Source: Winogradskyella sp. PG-2 (lineage in GTDB: Bacteria > Bacteroidota > Bacteroidia > Flavobacteriales > Flavobacteriaceae). From it: DNA of 64,000 nt. The notes beneath the pieces are model-generated. The model was not told the origin of the DNA. It searched no databases and worked only from the letters and a program-made list of their open reading frames with translations. A program made the position numbers and the translations under genes. The stretch is from assembly GCF_000828715.1 (NCBI RefSeq), contig NZ_AP014583.1, positions 2,044,001 through 2,108,000 of the forward strand. The letters run 5' to 3'. Below are positions 46,035 to 55,221 of the stretch, one piece after another (positions within the stretch are counted from its first letter, which is position 1; each line of letters starts with the position of its first letter).

Positions 46035-47609
46035 ATGTTTAATAGAAAGGCACAATTAGAAAAGCTTAAGGCGACAGCTCAATTTGATATTATAGTCATT
46101 GGTGGTGGTGCCAGCGGATTAGGTATTGCTGTAGATGCATCATCTCGAGGGTTTAAAGTCGCTTTGTTTGAATCTCATGATTTTGCAAAAGGTACATCAA
46201 GCAGAAGCACAAAGTTAGTGCATGGTGGAGTACGATATTTGGCACAAGGAAATATTAAATTAGTTACTGAGGCCTTAAGAGAAAGAGGTTTGCTTCAAAA
46301 AAATGCTAATCACTTATTCAAAAGACAGGCATTTTTAATACCGAGTTATACGCAGCTAAATAAATATTTTTATGGAATAGGATTAATTGTGTATGATTTA
46401 TTATCTTTAAGAAAATCAATCGGTGGCTCAAGAATCATTTCTGCAAAAAAGGCTATTAGTAGAATAGTAAATCTTAAAAAGCATAAACTTAAAGGAGGGG
46501 TTACCTACTTTGATGGGCAATTTGATGATGCCAGATTAGCATTGAATTTAGCGCAAACAGCATGCGAGTCTGGAGCTATTATTCTAAATCATTTTAAAGT
46601 AACTGATATGCTTAAAGATGATGAAGGTAATCTCACCGGAATTGCTGTCACTAATACCGAAACGGATGAAATCATTAAGGTAAAATCTAAGGTAGTTATA
46701 AATGCTACTGGTGTATTTTCTAATAAGATTTTAAAACTTGCAGGTCGCAAAAAAAAGAGTCTCAAAATAGTACCTAGTCAAGGTATTCATTTGGTTCTAA
46801 ATAAGTCGTTCTTGGATGGTGAAACGGCATTAATGGTGCCTAAAACAAGTGATGGACGTGTTTTATTTGCGATTCCTTGGCATAATAAAGTGGTGGTTGG
46901 TACAACAGATACTCCTATTAAAAAGCCAAGCTATGAACCTAAACCTTTACAGGAAGAAATAGATTTTATTTTAGAAAATGCTTCAGAATATCTTATAAAA
47001 AAACCCAACAGAAAAGATGTGCTATCCGTTTTTTCAGGATTAAGACCTTTGGTTGCACCAGAAGGTGATAAGAGTAATACCAAAGAAATTTCAAGAGGGC
47101 ACAAAATTATACATTCAGAAAGTGGATTACTCACCATTGTTGGTGGTAAATGGACAACCTACAGAGAGATGAGTGAAGATGTAGTTAATGAAGCTATTAT
47201 AACTCATAATTTGCCCAATGTAAAATCTAAAACAAGAGTATTACCAATTCATGGGAATCTAAATGGGACTGATAGAAAAGATCTAGATAAAAACCTATGG
47301 TTTTATGGAAGTGATGCTACCGCATTAGAGCAACTAATAAATTCAGAAGATAGTTATAGAGAACAGATCCATCCTAATTATCAATTTAATACAGGTCAGG
47401 TGATCTGGGCTGCAAGATATGAAATGGCAAGAACTGTTGAAGATGTGCTTGCAAGACGAATTAGATTGTTGTTTTTAGATGCACAAGCAGCTATGGAATG
47501 TGCTGAAACAGTTGCTGGTATTTTACAAAAAGAATTAGGAAAATCTGATTCGTGGAAACTTAATCAAATAGAAGAATTTAAGAACCTAGCGCAAGGCTAT
47601 TTAATTTAA
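46035..47609 (+). CDS. glpD: FAD-dependent glycerol-3-phosphate dehydrogenase
   Basis: Oxidises sn-glycerol-3-phosphate to dihydroxyacetone phosphate and passes electrons to quinone at the inner membrane. The 524-residue protein shows the FAD motif [18 protein letters not shown] (19-36) with [18 protein letters not shown] shortly after, both GlpD signatures, and [14 protein letters not shown] near 370-383. A C-terminal DAO_C helical domain follows. It starts 16 bases after the MFS gene and is followed five bases later by glpK, so glycerol use is tied to the alpha-glucoside locus. Glycerol could come from glucosylglycerol or lipids. Confidence 0.93.
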   Translation: MFNRKAQLEKLKATAQFDIIVIGGGASGLGIAVDASSRGFKVALFESHDFAKGTSSRSTKLVHGGVRYLAQGNIKLVTEALRERGLLQKNANHLFKRQAFLIPSYTQLNKYFYGIGLIVYDLLSLRKSIGGSRIISAKKAISRIVNLKKHKLKGGVTYFDGQFDDARLALNLAQTACESGAIILNHFKVTDMLKDDEGNLTGIAVTNTETDEIIKVKSKVVINATGVFSNKILKLAGRKKKSLKIVPSQGIHLVLNKSFLDGETALMVPKTSDGRVLFAIPWHNKVVVGTTDTPIKKPSYEPKPLQEEIDFILENASEYLIKKPNRKDVLSVFSGLRPLVAPEGDKSNTKEISRGHKIIHSESGLLTIVGGKWTTYREMSEDVVNEAIITHNLPNVKSKTRVLPIHGNLNGTDRKDLDKNLWFYGSDATALEQLINSEDSYREQIHPNYQFNTGQVIWAARYEMARTVEDVLARRIRLLFLDAQAAMECAETVAGILQKELGKSDSWKLNQIEEFKNLAQGYLI

Positions 47610-47614
47610 AAGAT

Positions 47615-49105
47615 ATGTCTCAACAACTCATTCTGGCACTCGATCAAGGTACAACATCTAGCAGATCTATTGTTTTTGATGCAAGTGGAAACAACATTGC
47701 TTCATCGCAACAAGATTTTGAACAAATTTTCCCTAAAAATGGTTGGGTTGAGCACGATCCTGAAGCCATATGGCAATCGCAATTAAAAACTATAAACGAA
47801 GTACTTTCAAAAGATGCTTATAAAATAAAAGATATTTCTGCAATTGGTATTACCAACCAACGCGAAACTACCATAGTTTGGAACAGAAAAACTGGCGAAC
47901 CTATTTATAATGCTATTGTTTGGCAAGATCGAAGAACAGCTGCTTTTTGCGATCAGTTAAAAGCTAAAGGCTATGCTGAAGACATTCAAGAAAAAACAGG
48001 ATTAATCATAGATGCTTATTTTTCTGGATCTAAAATTAAATGGATATTAGATAATGTGCTTAAGGCTAAAGATTTGGCTGAAAAAGGCGAATTGTGCTTC
48101 GGTACAGTAGATACATGGCTAATCTTCAAGCTAACAAAAGGCAGCGTCTATGTTACGGATGTTAGTAACGCATCACGTACCATGATATTTAATATTCATA
48201 CACTGAAATGGGATAAGGAATTGCTAGAGTTGTTTCAGATTCCAGAAGCAATGCTTCCAGAGGTAAAGTCGTCATCTGAAATATATGGCTATGCAGAATT
48301 GTTTGGTGAAAAAATTCCAATTGCAGGAATCGCAGGTGATCAACAAGCTGCGCTTTTTGGTCAACTATGTACAAAAAAGGGCATGGTAAAGAATACTTAT
48401 GGTACAGGCTGTTTTCTATTAATGAATACAGGGAAGACACCAGTAATATCTCAAAATCAATTATTAACGACTATAGCTTGGCAAATCAATGGTAAAACGC
48501 AATATGCTCTAGAAGGTAGTGTTTTTGTTGGTGGTGCCGCTGTTCAATGGCTAAGAGATGGATTGAATTTAATTGATGATGCCAAAGATATTGAGGTTCT
48601 TGCCAACAAAGTGGATGATAGTGACGGAGTTATTGTTGTGCCTGCGTTTACAGGTTTAGGCTCACCTCATTGGGATCCTTATGCCAGAGGTAGTATTCAA
48701 GGTATTTCGCGAGGGACTAATAAATCGCATTTAGCAAGAGCTACTTTAGAAGGTATTGCATTGCAGGTTTATGATATAGTCAAAGCGATGGAGAATGACG
48801 CTAATATGCATTTAAAAGAATTGAGAGTAGATGGAGGTGCTTCAGCAAATAATTTGCTATTACAAATACAATCAGATATTTTTAATTGTGATGTTGTAAG
48901 ACCGACAAACTTAGAAACCACTGCTCTAGGTGCTGCTTATTTAGCAGGTTTAGCAGTAGGTGTGTTTAAGAATAAAAAACAAATTCGTAAGCAGTGGCAA
49001 AAAGACAAAACATTTACTCCAAATACCAATACCGAAAAACAATTAAAATTAATTGCACAATGGCATAAAGCTGTTAACCGCAGTAAAAATTGGGTTGTAG
49101 AATAG
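47615..49105 (+). CDS. glpK: Glycerol kinase
   Basis: ATP-dependent phosphorylation of glycerol. The 496-residue FGGY-family protein begins with the ATP-site motif [15 protein letters not shown] (7-21). It shows [17 protein letters not shown] near 77-93, [14 protein letters not shown] near 236-249 and the FGGY signature region with [19 protein letters not shown] near 405-423. Length is normal. No aquaglyceroporin gene (glpF) is adjacent, so glycerol either enters by diffusion or is made inside the cell. Partner of the preceding glpD. Confidence 0.94.
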   Translation: MSQQLILALDQGTTSSRSIVFDASGNNIASSQQDFEQIFPKNGWVEHDPEAIWQSQLKTINEVLSKDAYKIKDISAIGITNQRETTIVWNRKTGEPIYNAIVWQDRRTAAFCDQLKAKGYAEDIQEKTGLIIDAYFSGSKIKWILDNVLKAKDLAEKGELCFGTVDTWLIFKLTKGSVYVTDVSNASRTMIFNIHTLKWDKELLELFQIPEAMLPEVKSSSEIYGYAELFGEKIPIAGIAGDQQAALFGQLCTKKGMVKNTYGTGCFLLMNTGKTPVISQNQLLTTIAWQINGKTQYALEGSVFVGGAAVQWLRDGLNLIDDAKDIEVLANKVDDSDGVIVVPAFTGLGSPHWDPYARGSIQGISRGTNKSHLARATLEGIALQVYDIVKAMENDANMHLKELRVDGGASANNLLLQIQSDIFNCDVVRPTNLETTALGAAYLAGLAVGVFKNKKQIRKQWQKDKTFTPNTNTEKQLKLIAQWHKAVNRSKNWVVE

Positions 49106-49162
49106 TTCATTATTAACTTAATTCGTATATTGAAAATTATATTTATTATTAATTATTATAAA

Positions 49163-49678
49163 ATGAAAAAGTATCTAAATCTAAGTATTCTTGTATTGAC
49201 AATAACTAGTTTTACACTATTTAATTGTGGTGGAAAAGAAGAGGAAAAAGAAGAAAAAACAACCTATGACTTTAAAAAGGATAAAAGCACTAAAAAAGAT
49301 ACTAATCTAGCAATTTTAGGTATTATTGGTGATGACAACATGCAATTTAATAAAAAAGAATTGCGAGTAAAAGCGGGTCAAAGAGTAAAACTTACTTTAA
49401 AACACAATGGTAAAATTGATGTCAATATTATGGGGCATAATGTTGTGATACTTAAAAAAGGAACTGATAAGGCGGCTTTCGCTGCTAAGGCTGCAATAGC
49501 TAAGGATAATGGTTATATACCTGAAGGAACAGATGAAGTTATTGCGCATACTAAAATGATTGGTGGTGGACAAATTACTACTATTGAATTTGATGTCCCA
49601 GAAGTAGGTGAATACGATTTTATTTGTAGTTTCCCAGCGCACTTCGCTTTAATGCAAGGGAAATTTATTGTAGAGTAA
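49163..49678 (+). CDS. Azurin-like type-1 blue copper lipoprotein
   Basis: Starting at ATG 49163 (a TTG 33 bases upstream is in frame but unlikely), 171 residues. Signal peptide with lipobox TLFNC (C22), a charged linker, then a cupredoxin domain. The four type-1 copper ligands are visible: H92 in MGHNVVI, and C155, H160 and M164 in CSFPAHFALMQG, with azurin-like C-to-H 5 and H-to-M 4 spacing. It is a periplasmic or surface-tethered one-electron carrier. It is convergent with the GMC dehydrogenase operon, only 11 bases from the last gene. A role as electron acceptor for that dehydrogenase is possible but not shown. Confidence 0.9.
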   Translation: MKKYLNLSILVLTITSFTLFNCGGKEEEKEEKTTYDFKKDKSTKKDTNLAILGIIGDDNMQFNKKELRVKAGQRVKLTLKHNGKIDVNIMGHNVVILKKGTDKAAFAAKAAIAKDNGYIPEGTDEVIAHTKMIGGGQITTIEFDVPEVGEYDFICSFPAHFALMQGKFIVE

Positions 49679-49689
49679 GCGTTAATAAT

Positions 49690-50601
49690 TTAGAAGTTGG
49701 AAGCATTTTTATAAGCCTCTATTACTGATAATTCGCCTTTTTTGCCATCGATAGAGTTGCCATGTTCCATCCCTAATATTCCCTTGTACCCTTTATCATA
49801 AATATGTTTAAATACATTTTTATAATTGATTTCTCCAGTAGAAGGTTCGTTACGACCTGGGTTGTCTCCAATTTGGAAATATCCAATTTCGTCCCAAGTG
49901 GCCTCAATATTTGGAATTAGGTTACCTTCTTGAATTTGTTGATGATATATGTCGAAAAGAATTTTACAAGAAGGTGAATCAACTGCTTTGCAAATTTGAT
50001 AAGCTTGGGGGGACTCACTCAAAAACAATCCTGGATGATCCCTAAAATTAAGAGGCTCTAATACCATCACTATACCATGAGGTTCAAGTAAGCTTGATGC
50101 TTGCTTTAAACTTTCTATTACGTTTGCTGTTTGATAATCATCATCTAGTCTTAAATCGACATGACCAGGAACTACAGTCATCCATTTGGCATTAATGCGT
50201 TTGGCGACTTCAATACTGTTTTTAATATCGTCAAGAAATTCTAATCTATAGGTCTTATCACCACTTGCAAGATTAGGTTTGTCCCAATATATTTTGTGAG
50301 CGACAAATACACCCATCCTCATGTTTAATCCTTGCATCAATGATGAAATAGCCTTTTGTTCATCAATAGGTCGATGCCTCATTTCGTTATCTTCATATGA
50401 ACGAAAACCCATTTGATGCATGAAGCGAATTTGGTCGAATAAGTTTTCACTCGCATGTGCTTTGAACATACCTTCATGAGGCGCAAAATCGAGTTTAAAA
50501 TGATCTGGTTTTTGCGAAGAACTAGCAAAAACTCTCGAAGGGATTGCGCTAGTAGCGGCAACTGCTAGTGCAGTGTTTTTTATAAAATTTCTGCGTTGCA
50601 T
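49690..50601 (-). CDS. Tat-exported TIM-barrel protein, hydroxypyruvate isomerase-like
   Basis: A 303-residue protein with a twin-arginine signal (QRRNFIKNTALAVAAT, cleavage probably after RVFAS near 27), so it is folded before export to the periplasm. The mature part is an AP-endonuclease-2/xylose-isomerase-like TIM barrel. Metal-site acids are seen in VLEPLNF, ILFDIYHQQ, FQIGDNPGRNEPSTGEINY and LGMEHGNS, the last two being hydroxypyruvate-isomerase-like. It overlaps the GMC small-subunit gene by one base. A role in isomerising or epimerising an oxidised (keto) sugar in the periplasm is inferred from the operon. Confidence 0.8.
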   Translation of the reverse strand: MQRRNFIKNTALAVAATSAIPSRVFASSSQKPDHFKLDFAPHEGMFKAHASENLFDQIRFMHQMGFRSYEDNEMRHRPIDEQKAISSLMQGLNMRMGVFVAHKIYWDKPNLASGDKTYRLEFLDDIKNSIEVAKRINAKWMTVVPGHVDLRLDDDYQTANVIESLKQASSLLEPHGIVMVLEPLNFRDHPGLFLSESPQAYQICKAVDSPSCKILFDIYHQQIQEGNLIPNIEATWDEIGYFQIGDNPGRNEPSTGEINYKNVFKHIYDKGYKGILGMEHGNSIDGKKGELSVIEAYKNASNF

Positions 50602-51242
50602 TATAAAGACCAGGCTTTACCACCAGTTAACTCTTGTAAATCACCACATTCGTAAGTTGATGGAATTGGATCGTATGGCATTACGTTTTCACCAATTTGC
50701 TCATTGGTTCGGTACGCATTTATAGTCAACCATTTTAGATTATTTAACAACTCATTTTTGGTAGGCTTAATATATTCTTTAGTCCCACTTATAGCATTAG
50801 CATGATCACTCCAAGGTTTTATAGGATTTGCTTCGCGTTCTTCATCAATTTCATCTTCAACTAGCATATACTTATCTAAAATAGCCTTGTAATCTTCGGG
50901 CGTTTTTTCATCTAAATTTTCAGCATCACCTTTTAAAATGTTAAGAATTTCAGAAAATGTTGAACGCATGTTTTTTTGTTCGTGTTCATCCATAGTTTCC
51001 GATACATATTTGTCAATAAATTCAATGACATTTAGCTCAGAAGCTGCAGGTAATGTTTCAGTTTTAGGTAATATAATATCAACAACATTGCTTGTGAAAT
51101 TAGTTTCATCTACATTAAAAAAGACAGGCTTCCATCCTTCAGGTGTAGAAGTGCAACTCTGTAATAAACTAATTAAAGATGGTGTTACAACTACAAAACC
51201 AGTTGCTAAGCCTAAATTTTTAAGTGCTTCTCTTCTATTCAT
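50601..51242 (-). CDS. Gluconate 2-dehydrogenase subunit 3-family protein (small subunit of GMC dehydrogenase)
   Basis: A 213-residue protein of the Gluconate_2-dh3 family. The N-terminus MNRREALKNLGLATGF is a Tat-type signal, and LLQSC (C30) is a lipobox, suggesting a Tat-exported lipoprotein. The middle, DIILPKTETLPAASELNVIEFIDKYVSE, is the family's conserved heme-less helical segment. Such subunits carry their signal-less catalytic partner through the Tat pore, and the adjacent GMC protein indeed lacks a signal peptide. It lies 12 bases after the GMC gene stop. No third, cytochrome c subunit is present. Confidence 0.87.
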   Translation of the reverse strand: MNRREALKNLGLATGFVVVTPSLISLLQSCTSTPEGWKPVFFNVDETNFTSNVVDIILPKTETLPAASELNVIEFIDKYVSETMDEHEQKNMRSTFSEILNILKGDAENLDEKTPEDYKAILDKYMLVEDEIDEEREANPIKPWSDHANAISGTKEYIKPTKNELLNNLKWLTINAYRTNEQIGENVMPYDPIPSTYECGDLQELTGGKAWSL

Positions 51243-51254
51243 AATTAATAAGGA

Positions 51255-52976
51255 TTAAGCGTTATTTTTTTTAAATTCCTTTGTGGCATGGTCTACTGCT
51301 CTCGCTGTAAAAGCCATATAACCTAAAGAAGGATTATGACATGCAGCTGAAGTCATGAAAGCTCCATCGGTAACATAAACATTTGAACAGGCATGTATTT
51401 GATTCCATTTATTTAAGACCGAGGTTTTAGGGTCGTCTCCCATACGAGCAGTACCCATTTCATGAATACCTAGTCCCATAACGTATTTATCTCTGTTATC
51501 AAATCCAACTACATTTTTAAAGCCTGCATTTTCGAGCATTTCTATACCTTGTGCAACCATATCTTTACGCATAGCGTTTTCGTTTTCACCAAATTCAGCA
51601 TCAAAAGTTACAGTTGGTAAGCCCCATTCATCAAGTTTTTCGTAATCTAGATACATGCGATTTTTATGATCTGGTAAAGTTTCTCCAAAACCAAAAAGTA
51701 CCATCTGCCATTTACCTGGTTTCATTATAGCTTCAGTTAATTTTGGTCCATATTTTAATTCAGCAACTAATTCTGAAAAATCTTCACGTGAAGCTCCACC
51801 TTGGTAGCCATATCCTCTCTTGAAGCTTCCATTATTTGTTTCTCCTCCTAAATTTCTAAAACGAGGTACATAAATACCGTTTGCTCTTCTACCTTTATAA
51901 TATTTATCATCAAAACCTTCTGCATCTCCAACAGCACCTACGTGGAAATGATGATCCATTATATTATGACCCAATTCTCCACTATCATTTCCTAGTCCAT
52001 TAGGGAAACGTTCAGATTTTGATTGCATTAAAATAGATGTTGATGCTATAGCAGAAGCACACAAGAAAATTACTTTGGCTTTAAATTCTATTTTTTCTTT
52101 AGTTTCAGCATCAATAATACGAACACCAGTTGCTTGCTTTGTGGCATCATCATAAATTACTTCATGTACTATAGAATTTGGTCGTAATGTCATATTACCT
52201 GTAGCTTCAGCAGCAGGTAATGTTGATGAATTACTACTAAAATATGCGCCAAAAGGACAACCGCGCATACATCTATTTCTGTATTGGCAAGTACTACGAC
52301 CATCTCCAGGCTTTGTGCCTTCTGTAATATGGGCAACACGACCAATGGTGAGTACACGTCCGTCATCGTAGTTCTCCGAAATGTTATCTTTTAAGTGTTC
52401 TTCAACACAGTTAAGATTCATTGGTTTTAAAAGTTTTTGATCCGGAAAATGTTCCAAACCTAAGTTTTCACCACTGACACCAATATATTCTTCTACGTAG
52501 TCATACCATGGTTCAATATCTTTATAACGAACAGGCCAATCTATAGCAACACCATCTTTTTTGTTTGCTTCAAAATCAGTATTACTTAAACGATAACTTT
52601 GCCTTCCCCACATGAGTGAACGACCACCTACATGATAACCTCGCATCCAATCAAATCGTTTATCTTCATTATAAGGGTGCTTAAGATCGTCAACAAAGAA
52701 ATGTTGTCTTGCTTCATGTGTTGTATAACCAGTTCGGTTTTGCTTAAATTTTCTACGTAGTGTATCTGTCGTGGGTTTTCCTCCATTTGGTAAATCCCAA
52801 GGGTCAAGATTTGCTGTCGGATAGTCTTCTCTGTGTTTTACCATTCTACCTCGTTCAAGAACCAATGTTTTTAAGCCCTTTTCGCATAATTCTTTTGCTG
52901 CCCATCCTCCAGAAATTCCTGTGCCTACAACAATAGCATCATATTCTGTTGTTTCTACTTTAGTGTTGTTATTCAT
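51255..52976 (-). CDS. GMC-family FAD oxidoreductase, glucoside 3-dehydrogenase / FAD-GDH-like
   Basis: A 573-residue flavoprotein. FAD motif AIVVGTGISGGWAAKEL (14-30), GGRSLMWGRQSYR near 117-129, and a C-terminal active-site block HEMGTARMG with ACHNPSLGYMAF holding the conserved His/Asn pair. A C230-x5-C236-x3-C240-PFGA cluster resembles the [3Fe-4S] site of FAD-dependent glucose dehydrogenase. It likely oxidises a sugar hydroxyl, plausibly C3 of a glucoside, in the periplasm. No own signal peptide is seen; export with the Tat small subunit is expected. First gene of a three-gene operon, divergent from the AraC regulator. Confidence 0.85.
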   Translation of the reverse strand: MNNNTKVETTEYDAIVVGTGISGGWAAKELCEKGLKTLVLERGRMVKHREDYPTANLDPWDLPNGGKPTTDTLRRKFKQNRTGYTTHEARQHFFVDDLKHPYNEDKRFDWMRGYHVGGRSLMWGRQSYRLSNTDFEANKKDGVAIDWPVRYKDIEPWYDYVEEYIGVSGENLGLEHFPDQKLLKPMNLNCVEEHLKDNISENYDDGRVLTIGRVAHITEGTKPGDGRSTCQYRNRCMRGCPFGAYFSSNSSTLPAAEATGNMTLRPNSIVHEVIYDDATKQATGVRIIDAETKEKIEFKAKVIFLCASAIASTSILMQSKSERFPNGLGNDSGELGHNIMDHHFHVGAVGDAEGFDDKYYKGRRANGIYVPRFRNLGGETNNGSFKRGYGYQGGASREDFSELVAELKYGPKLTEAIMKPGKWQMVLFGFGETLPDHKNRMYLDYEKLDEWGLPTVTFDAEFGENENAMRKDMVAQGIEMLENAGFKNVVGFDNRDKYVMGLGIHEMGTARMGDDPKTSVLNKWNQIHACSNVYVTDGAFMTSAACHNPSLGYMAFTARAVDHATKEFKKNNA

Positions 52977-53048
52977 AGTCTTAATTTAATCGATATCGTG
53001 AAATTGATAATATTTTTCCAATAAATTTGAGAAAAAATCAAAAATTAT

Positions 53049-53056
53049 CAAATATA
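53049..53056 (-). promoter_or_regulatory. Candidate Bacteroidota -7 box for the GMC operon
   Basis: On the minus strand TATATTTG matches TAnnTTTG exactly, 72 bases upstream of the GMC start codon. No good -33 TTG was found at the expected distance. The 137-base divergent region 52977-53113 also serves the araC-type gene. Confidence 0.4.
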
Positions 53057-53113
53057 TTTTTTGAAAACAGAAAATTAGCTATTTTGCATGGTATAATTGT
53101 TTAAAATTTTTCA

Positions 53114-54157
53114 GTGAAAGTAAACAAACAAGAAATTGGGCCTTATGAAGTGGATGGCGTGGTCTATCATGCAGACACTTGTTTGCCTTTAATTGATGCT
53201 CACGACAGGAATAAAATAAAATTTAAGGCCTTAGCGCGCCATACGTATCCAGGTGATCGATTAGATGATAATACCTTAGGGTTAAATAGTATAGGCTATT
53301 GGGATGCTAATGAACCTCAGGATTGGGGTTTAGATTGGCACAGAAATGAAGGTATAGAATTTCATTTTTTAGAATCGGGTACAATGCCTTATTCTCAAGA
53401 GAATAAGGAGGTTGTGCTAACTCCAAATCATTTAACTATTACTAGGCCTTGGGAGGCTCATAAGGTTGGTAATCCTAATATAGGAATGGGCAAGTTTTAT
53501 TGGGTGATTATTGATTTAGGTGTAAGACGTCCGCATCAAGAATGGGTTTGGCCAGATTGGATTACTTTAACAGAAAGTGATTTAAAGCAGTTGACTAACT
53601 TTTTAAGACAGGATGAGAAATCCATATTAAAAACAGATCAGCGCATACGCGATTGTTTTAAACGTATAAATAGTGCTGTAAATACAGATAAGAAGGGTAG
53701 TAATGCTTCGCGAATACGTTTACTAGTAAACTATTTATTGATTCTGATTTTAGATTTGTTAAAGACAGAAGATATTGTGCTTGATGAATCTTTGATAGAT
53801 AGTTCGAGAAGTGTTCAGTATTTTTTAAAAGAATTAGATAAAAATTTATCTGAAGATTGGACTATTGAGCGTATGTCCCGTAGCGCAGGTGTTGGTCTTA
53901 CTAGATTCACACATCACTGTAAGCAGCTAACAAACCTTACTCCAATGCGGTACCTTACTATGCGGAGATTAGAAATGTCTAAAAAAATTCTTATTGAAAA
54001 CCAAGCTTTAACGGTTGGAGAGGTGGCTTATTCATGCGGATTTACTAGCAGTCAGTATTTTTCTACGGTATTTAAAAAGCACGAAAAGTGTTCGCCGAAT
54101 GAATTTAGGAAATTACGTCAAATAGATTTATCTCTAACAGCTTATCCTGAAGTTTAG
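53114..54157 (+). CDS. AraC-family transcriptional regulator
   Basis: A 347-residue regulator starting at GTG 53114; no better in-frame ATG precedes the conserved N-terminus. The N-terminal half (about 1-200) holds a cupin-like sensing domain (HFLESGTMPYSQENKEVVLTP, ITRPWEAHKVG). The C-terminal ~100 residues carry two helix-turn-helix motifs, ending in VGEVAYSCGFTSSQYFSTVFKKHEKCSPNEFRKL, the classical AraC/XylS signature. It sits between the divergent GMC operon and the TIM-barrel/DUF1080 operon, so it probably controls both in response to a sugar or its keto form. Confidence 0.9.
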   Translation: MKVNKQEIGPYEVDGVVYHADTCLPLIDAHDRNKIKFKALARHTYPGDRLDDNTLGLNSIGYWDANEPQDWGLDWHRNEGIEFHFLESGTMPYSQENKEVVLTPNHLTITRPWEAHKVGNPNIGMGKFYWVIIDLGVRRPHQEWVWPDWITLTESDLKQLTNFLRQDEKSILKTDQRIRDCFKRINSAVNTDKKGSNASRIRLLVNYLLILILDLLKTEDIVLDESLIDSSRSVQYFLKELDKNLSEDWTIERMSRSAGVGLTRFTHHCKQLTNLTPMRYLTMRRLEMSKKILIENQALTVGEVAYSCGFTSSQYFSTVFKKHEKCSPNEFRKLRQIDLSLTAYPEV

Positions 54158-54158
54158 A

Positions 54159-54166
54159 TAATTTTG
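54159..54166 (+). promoter_or_regulatory. Candidate -7 box for the TIM-barrel/DUF1080 operon
   Basis: TAATTTTG matches TAnnTTTG exactly, one base after the AraC gene stop and 88 bases before the next start codon. No clear -33 TTG was found at standard spacing. If real, it makes the five-gene operon independent of araC read-through. Confidence 0.35.
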
Positions 54167-54253
54167 TTTAAATTCTTTCACTGAATAAAAGTAAACATCG
54201 AATCTTATCTAATTGATTATTTTTCAATTCTAACACAAATTACAATATAACTA

Positions 54254-55216
54254 ATGAAACATTATTTAACTATTCCGATCATTTTTTTATTGCTAGCTAC
54301 TTTAAGCTGTAAAGACGATAAAAACGAACAAGTAAAGCAAGATGACAAGATCAAAGAAATGAATAATGAACAATTTTTTAAGCTATCCTTGGCGCAGTGG
54401 TCATTGAATGAAAATATTAGATTTCAAGGTATGGATCCTTTTGACTTTGCAAGAATTGCTGATTCTTTGGAATTTGAAGGCTTAGAATATGTAAGTCAGT
54501 TGTACAAGCCCTTCTATGAAAAAAATGGTATTGACGCATTAGTTAAGAAGTTAGCCGAAGAGAGTAAAAAATACAATCAAAATAATATTCTTATAATGGT
54601 TGATAACGAAGGTGATCTTGCAGACCCAGACGAAGCTAAACGTGATGAAGCTGTAGAATTACATAAGAAATGGGTAGATGCAGCTGCTGCATTAGGTTGT
54701 CATTCCATCAGAGTAAATACTTTTGGAACTAATGACCCAGATATTTGGCATAATGCAGTTGTGGATGGTTTAAAAAAGTTATCTACTTATGCGGCAACCA
54801 AAAACGTAAATGTACTTTGTGAAAATCATGGATGGTTATCATCTGATCCAGATAAACTAATGAAAGCACTTAATGAAGTTAATATGGAAAATTGTGGTAC
54901 ACTTCCAGATTTTGGTAATTGGTGCATAAAACGAAAAGATGGAGAAAATTGGGGAGAATGTGAAGAGGAATATACTGATAAGTATAAGGGAATTGAATTA
55001 TTAATGCCCAAAGCAAAAGCAGTAAGTGCAAAATCATATGCATTTGATGAAAACGGTAATGAAACTACATTAGATTATGTTAGAATCTTACAAATAGTTA
55101 AAGATGCAGGTTATAGGGGCTACATAGGAGTTGAATTTGAAGGTGGTCTGCCTGAAGAAGAAGGAATTGTTTCTACTAAAAATCTATTAATCAGTGCAAA
55201 CCAAAAACTAAAATAA
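54254..55216 (+). CDS. Lipoprotein TIM-barrel sugar isomerase/epimerase
   Basis: A 320-residue lipoprotein; lipobox TLSC (C19) is followed by KDDKNE, resembling the K(D/E)2 surface-export signal described in Capnocytophaga, so it may face outward. The rest is an AP-endonuclease-2-type TIM barrel: FKLSLAQWSLN at the start, LCENHGWLSSD and LPDFGNWCIKR for metal-site residues, and YIGVEFEGG near the C-terminus. Likely an isomerase, epimerase or keto-sugar lyase of the 3-keto pathway. First gene of a five-gene operon, five bases before the permease. Confidence 0.8.
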   Translation: MKHYLTIPIIFLLLATLSCKDDKNEQVKQDDKIKEMNNEQFFKLSLAQWSLNENIRFQGMDPFDFARIADSLEFEGLEYVSQLYKPFYEKNGIDALVKKLAEESKKYNQNNILIMVDNEGDLADPDEAKRDEAVELHKKWVDAAAALGCHSIRVNTFGTNDPDIWHNAVVDGLKKLSTYAATKNVNVLCENHGWLSSDPDKLMKALNEVNMENCGTLPDFGNWCIKRKDGENWGECEEEYTDKYKGIELLMPKAKAVSAKSYAFDENGNETTLDYVRILQIVKDAGYRGYIGVEFEGGLPEEEGIVSTKNLLISANQKLK

Positions 55217-55221
55217 CTAAT

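Noticed and set aside
54254..55216. Calling the NupG-like permease operon a nucleoside uptake system
   Set aside because: No nucleoside-processing gene is adjacent, and all neighbours are sugar oxidoreductases, isomerases or DUF1080; sugar derivatives are the better guess.
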